Positions 57,354 to 64,000 of a DNA stretch of 64,000 nt are shown here, piece after piece (positions within the stretch are counted from its first letter, which is position 1; the number at the start of each line of letters is the position of its first letter). Source of the DNA: Symmachiella macrocystis. GTDB lineage: Bacteria; Planctomycetota; Planctomycetia; Planctomycetales; Planctomycetaceae. The stretch covers positions 3,569,490-3,633,489 of the forward strand of contig NZ_SJPP01000001.1 in NCBI RefSeq assembly GCF_007860075.1. The letters run 5' to 3'. The position numbers and the translations under genes are program-made. The notes below the pieces were generated by a model. The model was not told where the DNA came from and searched no databases. It saw only the letters and a program-made list of their open reading frames with translations.

Positions 57354-57430
57354 ATTTTTTTCAAACCCACTCCAGACGCCGCTTAACGCACAACCAAGTC
57401 ATTAGTTTTTCGGCTTAAAGGTCCACCAGT

Positions 57431-58666
57431 ATGTCATCTACCATCATCGCCGGTCGTTTTGTGAATCCCGAACGGGAATGGACCGGGCAAATCCGACTTG
57501 AAGGCGACACGATTGTCGAAGTTGGTGAGCGACTCGGGACGCCGGATGTGGAATTCGGTGAGGACTGCTATGTCTTTGCCGGGATGGGAGATATTCATAT
57601 TCATGCCCGCGATGACCAGAGTGAGACGCAAACCTATAAAGAAGATTTCCGCACCGCCGCAGCCGCGGCTGTGAATGGTGGGGTCGTGCAAGTCGCCGAT
57701 ATGCCCAACAATCCGGTAGCGCCGATTGATGATGCTTCATATCGGGCGAAGCAGCAGCATCTGGCGGCGCGCGATGTGCCGATACAAGTCACGCTTTACG
57801 CAGGAATCGGTCCCGGGACGCGGCCGCTGTCATTTGCCGTGCCGTATAAGGCCTACATGGGGCCGAGTGTGGGGGATTTATTTTTCTCGACGTTAGCAGA
57901 TTTGGATGAAACCCTCGCGCATTATCGTGGGCAGTGCGTGAGTTTTCATTGCGAGGATCCCGAACTGCTCGAACAACACAAATCAGCCGCGACGCACGAA
58001 CAACGACGACCGGCAGAGTGCGAACTTTCAGCGACGCGGTTTGCGCTACAGATGATCGAAAAATATGAACTGCGCGGCAAGCTGTGCCATTATTCCGTGG
58101 GCGAAGGGCTGCCGTTGATACGTGCGGCGCGTGCCAAGGGGTTGGACGTGACGTGCGAAGTGACGCCGCACCATTTGTATTACGATGTTTCTGATCTCAC
58201 CGACGAAAACCGCGGATGGATGCAAATGAATCCCCCCTTGCGAGACATTGCCGACCGCAAGGCGATGCTGGCCGCACTCCGGGACGGGACGTTGGATTAT
58301 CTGGCCACCGATCACGCGCCGCACACGCTGGAAGAAAACACCGCCGGCATTTCCGGGCAGCCACACTTGGATACCTACGGCGAATTCGTCACCTGGTTGA
58401 TAGCCGAGCAAGGTTTTACCGCCGGGCAGGTCGCCGCGTTTTGTGCGGAGAACCCAGGTCGGTTTGTGAATCCTTATACAGCACCGCTAAAATTCGGTCG
58501 CATCGAGCCGGGATATGTCGCATCACTGACGGTATTAAATCTCGCCCGCCCCACAACCATCCGCCGCGAGGACCTCAAAACCAAATGCGGCTGGTCCCCC
58601 TTCGAGGGAGTCACCTTCCCCGGCAGCATCGAAGCCGTCTACGTCCGTGGCGAATGTCTCAAATAA
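57431..58666 (+). CDS. Dihydroorotase-type amidohydrolase
   Basis: The cyclic amidohydrolase fold is complete: DIHIHARDD with two zinc His, YKAYMGPS with the carboxylated-Lys site, VSFHCEDPELL and TPHHLYYD with His ligands, and YLATDHAPHTLEEN with the catalytic Asp. Size (411) and motif order fit dihydroorotase of pyrimidine synthesis, but allantoinase and related enzymes share most motifs. No pyr genes are near, so the pathway is unproven. AAAGG lies about ten bases upstream. Confidence 0.82.
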   Translation: MSSTIIAGRFVNPEREWTGQIRLEGDTIVEVGERLGTPDVEFGEDCYVFAGMGDIHIHARDDQSETQTYKEDFRTAAAAAVNGGVVQVADMPNNPVAPIDDASYRAKQQHLAARDVPIQVTLYAGIGPGTRPLSFAVPYKAYMGPSVGDLFFSTLADLDETLAHYRGQCVSFHCEDPELLEQHKSAATHEQRRPAECELSATRFALQMIEKYELRGKLCHYSVGEGLPLIRAARAKGLDVTCEVTPHHLYYDVSDLTDENRGWMQMNPPLRDIADRKAMLAALRDGTLDYLATDHAPHTLEENTAGISGQPHLDTYGEFVTWLIAEQGFTAGQVAAFCAENPGRFVNPYTAPLKFGRIEPGYVASLTVLNLARPTTIRREDLKTKCGWSPFEGVTFPGSIEAVYVRGECLK

Positions 58667-58739
58667 ACAATTCCAAACCGAGGACTTGTCGTATTCGACG
58701 GGCATGATGTCGGCAGGCATGATTTTCAAACGGCGACAT

Positions 58740-58912
58740 AGAATTTCGAGGACCGCATCACCCCCCGTTAAATCCACCACCCCGGAACGCCGCCGCGAAA
58801 AACCCCAAAGGGGTTTCACATCATAGCCCAGGGTAAGCGGCAAAGCCGCGCCACCCTGGGAATGAAAGCCGACATCAAACAAACCCTGAAAGGGTTTTTC
58901 AATCGTTGGGCT
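58740..58912. repeat. Intergenic repeat with nested hairpin
   Basis: It contains CCCCAAAGGGG (58803-58813), then CCCAGGGT (58827-58834) pairing with ACCCTGGG (58853-58860), with an inner GCGGC/GCCGC pair (58837-58841, 58845-58849), and then AACCCTGAAAGGGTTT. Units like these are known to me as dispersed intergenic elements in planctomycete genomes. It lies between two convergent genes. Confidence 0.6.
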
Positions 58913-58931
58913 GACTGGCGATCCCTCCGCA

Positions 58932-60047
58932 TTACAGTCGCAAAAAGATTTTGTTGCGGTAGAGCACATACAAGAACAACCAGACCAGAAAAATTTCGCC
59001 GCCGGCCCACATCGCGGGGTGGATTTTGTGTTGGCCTCGCTGGAAGAGCAACTCAAAGATGGCGGGGAAGTCGACGAATTCGCGGACCATATAAATCGTG
59101 ATTGCGTTCATGCCGATCACGATGAAGGGAAAGGCCAATTTTTTCCAGCCCCAAACATCGACAAACAAATACGAAATCGATAAAGCGATACAACTCCAGC
59201 CGGTTGTGTACAACACAAACGAACTGGTCCACAGGTTTTTGTTGATCGGAAACCAAGGGTTCCACAATCGAGCCAAGGCAACACAGGCGACGCCGGCGGC
59301 AAAGAGCGTGATCGTTTTCTGTTCGCCTTCCTTTTTGCTCAACTTCAACCAATGCCCGGCTAAGACTCCGGTGAGCACCGTGGCGATTGCCGGAATTGTA
59401 GAGAACAAACCTTCCGGGTCGCGGACCTCTTTGTAGAGCACGCCCGGCATGATTATTTGGTCGATGTATCCGCTCAACGTGTGCCCCGGTGTCCAGTCAC
59501 CGGCACCGAAGCCGGGGACGGGGATAAATCGCATCGCCGCCCAATAGCCGATCAAAATGCCGACGATCCAAATCACCTGCCCGCGGATATTGGTATTCAG
59601 TGCAATGAATGCGGCAAACATATAGCTCAACCCAATGCGGCCCAACACGCTGGCATAGCGTTGATTTTCAAAGTCGAGCAGCAGCATGCCGTTAAATATC
59701 GCACCAAAGAGCACCAGCAACAGCCCACGGCGTATCACGCGGGCATACAGTTTCGATGGTGGCGTTCCCGTATCTCGTTGCCGTAGCAACGAAAAGGGCA
59801 TGGCGACGCCGACGATGAACATGAACAACGGAAAGATCTGATCGTAGGCGGTATACCCATTCCACTCGGGATGTTCGGTGAGGAACGCCACCTTTTCGCC
59901 CCATTCGGGTTTCATCGCAGCGGCAACGGCTTCGACAAATCCCGCGCCGCCGATGATCCAAAACATATCGAAACCGCGAAGGGCATCGAGCGACATCAGC
60001 CGTGGAGAGGGTTGTTCGGCAGCAGCTTTGGGGGAGGCAGCGGGCAT
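58932..60047 (-). CDS. HGSNAT/NagX-like membrane acyltransferase (DUF5009-type)
   Basis: These proteins resemble heparan-alpha-glucosaminide N-acetyltransferase and transfer acyl groups across a membrane. The signature RLMSLDALRGFDMFWIIGG is followed by DQIFPLFMFIVGVAMPFSLLRQ, and about ten hydrophobic segments cover the 371 residues. The frame opens at GTG 60065; ATG 60047 is the better start, though its ribosome site is weak. The protein converges with the dihydroorotase gene and is divergent from the large dehydrogenase. The substrate is unknown; a sugar amine in glycan breakdown is plausible. Confidence 0.8.
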   Translation of the reverse strand: MPAASPKAAAEQPSPRLMSLDALRGFDMFWIIGGAGFVEAVAAAMKPEWGEKVAFLTEHPEWNGYTAYDQIFPLFMFIVGVAMPFSLLRQRDTGTPPSKLYARVIRRGLLLVLFGAIFNGMLLLDFENQRYASVLGRIGLSYMFAAFIALNTNIRGQVIWIVGILIGYWAAMRFIPVPGFGAGDWTPGHTLSGYIDQIIMPGVLYKEVRDPEGLFSTIPAIATVLTGVLAGHWLKLSKKEGEQKTITLFAAGVACVALARLWNPWFPINKNLWTSSFVLYTTGWSCIALSISYLFVDVWGWKKLAFPFIVIGMNAITIYMVREFVDFPAIFELLFQRGQHKIHPAMWAGGEIFLVWLFLYVLYRNKIFLRL

Positions 60048-60297
60048 CTTCACGGTCTTTCGCACGGGACAGCAGTTCTAAGGGGATCACGGCTGGAGAT
60101 CATCAAGGTAGCAAAACCAGCCCCACCGCCGCCAGCGAATTCGCCGAATGCTAAGCGAAACTCACCACCGTGTGAGCCGCAGTCACGGCGGTCTTGTTGC
60201 GTCGATGCGGCGAAATACGTAACCTGAATAGGTTGCGATCAACGATTCTGACGATCGCGACCAGCTGCATTGAAACCAATGAGGAGATGACCGACCC

Positions 60298-63200
60298 GTG
60301 ATTATTCGCTACGCGACCTGCTTATTTTTTGTTATTGCCACACAGATTCTCACATGCGTTGCCGCGACCGCTCAAGAAGCGGAATTTGACTACAACAATG
60401 TCCAAGCCCCGCCCAAACCGGCGCCGGGGTGGGTCAAGATGATTGACCAAGGGACGTTGAATCCCGAATTGGCCGGCTATCAAACGCCAGCGGGTATCAA
60501 AGTCGAGATCGTGGCGACGGAACCGGAAATCGTCAATCCCGTCGGCATGCGATTCGGACCGGACGGCACGCTCTACATACTGGAATGGGTCAAAGGCAAG
60601 TCGGCCGAGCAAACCTACTACGATGTGACCCTTAAAGATGGCACACAACTAAGCATTTTGCGGATGACTAAAGACGTGCCCGATGTGTTGAAAACGCTCC
60701 AAGACACAACCGGCGACGGCAAATATGATGCGGCGCAGGTCGTTTTAGATGATCTTGAGTTGTCCTCGTCGGTGGCTTTTCATGATGGCTGGACGTACTT
60801 GCCGTCGGTGGGGCACGTGATTCGTCGCAAGCAATCCAAAGCCGAGGGGCCGTTCGATCTCCAGGAAGAAGTCCTGCGTGGATTTTGCGGATTTCACCAT
60901 CATCAAATCTCCGGCGTGACTTTTGGCCACGACGGGGGGATGTATGTCACCTCCGGCGACAATGACAATCGCGGCGAAGGGGTCGACGGGACGCGCGTCG
61001 ATGTCATGCGATGCGGCGTGGTTGTCCGTAGCACACCGGACGGGCGGCAGTTGACGGAATTTGCTCGCGGATTTCGCAATCCGTACCGCGACGTGGTCTT
61101 TGATGAAAACTTCAACATGTTCCATGTCGACAACGACCAGGAAGACGGGTCGAAGTTCATGGGCGTCCGCATCATGCATGTGGTGGAAGGGGCCGATTAC
61201 GGATGGCGGTTGTTTCCCGAGGTCGAATGTTGTCGCAGCGACTTTCAACGTGGAGCGGTCAATGGCGAGTTGCCCGGCAAGTTACCTTCGATGATCAAAA
61301 CCGGTCGCGGTGCGCCGGCCGGGCTGTTGCATTACACCGGCACAGCATTTCCCGAAGAGTTTCGCGGCGTCTTCATTTATCCTGATGTCTATCGCAAATC
61401 GGTGCGTGGGTATTTCGTCGAACCGCAGGGAGCCACGTTCCGCATCACAAAAGAATTCACGCTGATGCAGTCGGACGACGATTATTTCCGGCCCTGCCAA
61501 GCAGCGATGGGACCGGACGGCGCGATTTATGTGCTCGACTGGCGGACGGACTCCGGCGGTGCGGGCAAATTGTGGGGAGACGGCGTGCATGGGCGGTTGT
61601 ATCGACTGAGTTGGGCCGGCACCGACGAGATGCCGGCCATTCCACTTCAGCCGGCCGACAGTTGGGCCAAGCTGGCAGCGGCCGATGATGCGCAGTTGGT
61701 CGAAATTCTAAAAACCGGCGATTTCGAACAACGCAGCCGCGCGACGGACGAACTTGTCAAACGCGGTGAGAAACACCGTGCGACGTTTTTGAAAATCCTT
61801 GCCGACGAAAAAGCACCGATTCATGCCAAACTGCACGCGTTGGGAGGCATGCAGCGATTTTGGGACGCAAGCGTACAAGCCGCGCTGGTGACGGCGCTGC
61901 AGCATAAAGATGCGAACATCCGCCGGTTGGCGGCCGACGGATTGGGTAATCACTTGCGATATGCGCCGGAGGGCCAAACGCCGCAACATGGGTATTTGCC
62001 GGCCGATACGACCGTCTCTCGTGGGTTGGAATTACAATTCCGTACCGAGACCGATTTGGCGGTCAAACGGCAAACGGCACTGGCACTGGCCAAAATTTAC
62101 GGTGCCCGCGTTGCCCCGTTGATTGCCAATGCCTTGTATCACGAGGACGCAAACGATGTCTATTACCGCGACGGATTGATTCGTGCGTTGGAGCATACTG
62201 GTCGAGCGGGGATTTCTAAGTTCACAGGCTGGTTGCAGTCCGATGATCCAGCAGCGCGGGAAACAGCTGTCCGGGTCTTCGAAGCGCTACGGACACGCGA
62301 GGCCGCCCATGAGTTGGCCATCGCCATTGAACACTCCGATAAACTGACGAGTGAGCAACGCATCCGCCTGTTCGCATCCTACCGCAACTATCAACTCAAT
62401 CCGCCCATCACAGGCGATGCTGTTGCCAACTGGCTGGAGCAACATCCGGCCGCCGGCGTTGACGAAACTCTGGCGGGCCTCAATGCGGTTTCGCTGGTCG
62501 GGGGTGTTGCGCCGGAGCGACTGCAGGCGATGATTCTCAAGCTAATCAACTCCGACGAAGCAGACGTACGGCTGACGGTGATGCAAAGCATTCGTGATCT
62601 GGGGCTGATCGCCGCCATCGATGCGCTGGCGGCCAATTTGAAGTCCGAACAAACATCGCTGGAAGAAAAACGGGAAATCCTGAAAACCTTCGGCGCGCTG
62701 CGCGCCAATGAAACGATCGGCCTGCTGGTGGAATGGACCGAAAAAGAAGGTCCGCTTCGCGCCGATGCGTTGGAGGCGCTCACCGAAGTCGATTTCCGCC
62801 GTGCTTTGGCGGTCTCCAGCGAAACCATCGCCACCACCAAAGATGTGGCCTATCAAGCGGCTGCGATCCGCGTGTTGGGGAGTACCCCGGAACGGGCAAA
62901 GTTTGCCGGGACGCTGTATGCGGACCGACGTCTGCCGGTCAGTTTGTTGCCAGTGGTCTCCGAAGCACTCCGCAAACATGCGGACAAGGACCCGCAAGTT
63001 GCCGCTGTCCTCAAACGCGTGCTTGCGGGCGGCTTGGCGTTGTCGTTGGACCCCCAAGAGGTCAAACGCGTCGAAGAGATGGTGGCCACCGTCGGCCGTC
63101 CGCAAAACGGTATGGGAGTATTTTTGGACAAAAATAAGGTCAGTTGCGTCGGTTGCCACTCGTTGGAAGGGGTCGGCGGAAACACCGGGCCTGATCTGAC

Positions 63201-64000
63201 CAAGATCTGGGAAACGCACTCGATCCCCAAGATTATGGAATCGATGATCGACCCGTCCAAGGAAATCAAAGAGGGCTATCAAAAGTTCATCGTCGAAACA
63301 GCACAAGGCCGCGTGCATACCGGGTTAAAAGTGCTGGACAACGACCAAGAAGTCGTGATCCGTGATGCGCAGGGCAAGGAGACGCGCATCGCTAAAACCG
63401 ACATCGAGTTTTTAGAGCCGGATGAAAAAAGCTTGATGCCGGACAACGTGATCGCTCTGCTGAACTATCAAGAATTCATCGACCTCGTCGCGTTTCTCAA
63501 AGATCGCGACGCGCAAGAAACATTGCGGACACGCAATTTTCATTGGTGGGTCGCCGGGTTGTATCCGGGCGAATTGGAAACGGCCTATCCGCCGGAGCAA
63601 AATCCCGATCCCCAGCAACCGGTGAACGATGCCGAAGGCAATCCACTTCCATGGCGGTCGACACTCGTCTCGGCCAGCGGCTTATTGGATTTGGGGGCTA
63701 TCTTTGGCGCGCAAGCGGACGTCTCGGCCTATGCGTTGACCTATGTGCATTCCCCTCAGGATCAAGACGCGGTCCTCTCGGTCGGATCGAATGACCAATG
63801 TCGCGTTTGGCTCAACGGAAAATTGGTTCACAAGCAAACGGCCGGCCGCACGGCACGCCCGGACCAGGACAAAGTCAGCATTCGCCTCAAACAAGGTTGG
63901 AATCCGATCTTGGCGAAAATCGTCAACGAAGGGGGCGCGCATCAGTTCTATATGAAAATTCTCGGCCCCCGCGATATCCGCTTCAACCGCGAACCCAAAT
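60298..64000 (+). CDS. Large secreted dehydrogenase with HEAT-like repeats and haem-binding domain (3' end outside window)
   Basis: The frame is open from GTG 60298 to the end of the window (over 1,230 residues), so the gene is partial. GAGGAG lies eleven bases upstream. A signal peptide (MIIRYATCLFFVIATQ...) leads into a propeller-like domain: GMRFGPDGTLYILEWVKG, GVTFGHDGGMYVTSGDNDN, FRNPYRDVVFDENFNMFHVD and GADYGWRLFPEVE. From about residue 470 come HEAT-like repeats, then one haem site, VSCVGCHSLEGVGG at about residue 948, with GPDLTKIWETHSIPKIMESMIDPSKEIKEGYQ after it. The end looks like a beta-rich domain (VWLNGKLVHKQ). This matches the planctomycete membrane-bound dehydrogenase/haem-binding pair of TIGR families. 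Likely oxidises sugars or alcohols outside the membrane. Confidence 0.85.
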   Translation, partial: MIIRYATCLFFVIATQILTCVAATAQEAEFDYNNVQAPPKPAPGWVKMIDQGTLNPELAGYQTPAGIKVEIVATEPEIVNPVGMRFGPDGTLYILEWVKGKSAEQTYYDVTLKDGTQLSILRMTKDVPDVLKTLQDTTGDGKYDAAQVVLDDLELSSSVAFHDGWTYLPSVGHVIRRKQSKAEGPFDLQEEVLRGFCGFHHHQISGVTFGHDGGMYVTSGDNDNRGEGVDGTRVDVMRCGVVVRSTPDGRQLTEFARGFRNPYRDVVFDENFNMFHVDNDQEDGSKFMGVRIMHVVEGADYGWRLFPEVECCRSDFQRGAVNGELPGKLPSMIKTGRGAPAGLLHYTGTAFPEEFRGVFIYPDVYRKSVRGYFVEPQGATFRITKEFTLMQSDDDYFRPCQAAMGPDGAIYVLDWRTDSGGAGKLWGDGVHGRLYRLSWAGTDEMPAIPLQPADSWAKLAAADDAQLVEILKTGDFEQRSRATDELVKRGEKHRATFLKILADEKAPIHAKLHALGGMQRFWDASVQAALVTALQHKDANIRRLAADGLGNHLRYAPEGQTPQHGYLPADTTVSRGLELQFRTETDLAVKRQTALALAKIYGARVAPLIANALYHEDANDVYYRDGLIRALEHTGRAGISKFTGWLQSDDPAARETAVRVFEALRTREAAHELAIAIEHSDKLTSEQRIRLFASYRNYQLNPPITGDAVANWLEQHPAAGVDETLAGLNAVSLVGGVAPERLQAMILKLINSDEADVRLTVMQSIRDLGLIAAIDALAANLKSEQTSLEEKREILKTFGALRANETIGLLVEWTEKEGPLRADALEALTEVDFRRALAVSSETIATTKDVAYQAAAIRVLGSTPERAKFAGTLYADRRLPVSLLPVVSEALRKHADKDPQVAAVLKRVLAGGLALSLDPQEVKRVEEMVATVGRPQNGMGVFLDKNKVSCVGCHSLEGVGGNTGPDLTKIWETHSIPKIMESMIDPSKEIKEGYQKFIVETAQGRVHTGLKVLDNDQEVVIRDAQGKETRIAKTDIEFLEPDEKSLMPDNVIALLNYQEFIDLVAFLKDRDAQETLRTRNFHWWVAGLYPGELETAYPPEQNPDPQQPVNDAEGNPLPWRSTLVSASGLLDLGAIFGAQADVSAYALTYVHSPQDQDAVLSVGSNDQCRVWLNGKLVHKQTAGRTARPDQDKVSIRLKQGWNPILAKIVNEGGAHQFYMKILGPRDIRFNREPK

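Noticed and set aside
62542-63318. Open frame of 258 codons on the minus strand
   Set aside because: It runs antisense to the large dehydrogenase, whose own frame shows clear domains and the haem site. The antisense protein shows no family features.

Overview
This 64 kb window looks like chromosomal DNA of a planctomycete (order Planctomycetales, genus not determinable from sequence alone). The case rests on gene content. It carries DUF1501 and DUF1080 proteins, a very large secreted dehydrogenase with HEAT-like repeats and a C-terminal haem-binding domain, a tetrahydromethanopterin formyltransferase (Ftr), BatA/VWA membrane proteins, many exported enzymes, a CsrA homologue, and the short intergenic repeats common in this phylum. 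Base composition looks even and moderately GC-rich. I see no rRNA, prophage, transposase or CRISPR array.

Layout. 1-2.4 kb: the end of a PDZ protein with a clear terminator, then thiL and tsaE. 2.4-7.3 kb: a DUF1501 protein on the minus strand and a 970-residue secretin-N repeat protein. 7.3-14.9 kb: mostly exported or sugar-related enzymes on the minus strand (a PQQ-type sugar dehydrogenase, a carboxypeptidase-regulatory-like protein, a ManD/RspA-type dehydratase, a glycerophosphodiesterase, a 2-hydroxyacid dehydrogenase), interrupted by a plus-strand DUF2079 membrane protein. 15-25.8 kb: a divergent csrA, panB, trxB with an insertion, an M24 peptidase, bioF beside an OleB-like hydrolase, an exported methyltransferase, a Trm112-like protein and a TIM-barrel isomerase. 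26-35.4 kb: an octahaem cytochrome fused to HEAT-like and TPR repeats, a two-domain DUF1080 lipoprotein, an orphan sugar-binding lipoprotein, a small conserved protein followed by murJ, a FadL-type porin, and tRNA-Thr(CGU) with its own promoter and terminator. 35.5-48 kb: UbiD, a beta-helix protein, ftr, a PspA-like protein, an ECF sigma factor, a LarA-like protein with a PIG-L deacetylase, an ornithine-cyclodeaminase-like protein, xylB and a TolC-family protein. 48-64 kb: a nitrilase, a VWA/BatA pair, ribD, a secreted FAD oxidoreductase, a dihydroorotase-type amidohydrolase, an HGSNAT-like membrane acyltransferase, and the start of the large dehydrogenase that runs off the window.

Most genes are single units or pairs, so long operons are rare. 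Housekeeping functions (thiL, tsaE, panB, ribD, murJ, trxB, tRNA) alternate with a secreted set for sugar and polymer breakdown and respiration, as expected of a heterotrophic planctomycete. No single cluster is clearly a new defence or biosynthetic system. The most unusual points are individual proteins: a CsrA homologue with Trp where the RNA-binding Arg44 should be, a LarA-like protein without the nickel-pincer ligands, the octahaem-HEAT-TPR fusion, tyrosine/acid-rich inserts in the secretin-N protein, a TrxB with an extra segment, and a possible small RNA at about 17.53-17.62 kb. Starts that differ from the longest open frame were chosen by ribosome-binding site or signal-peptide logic and are stated as such.
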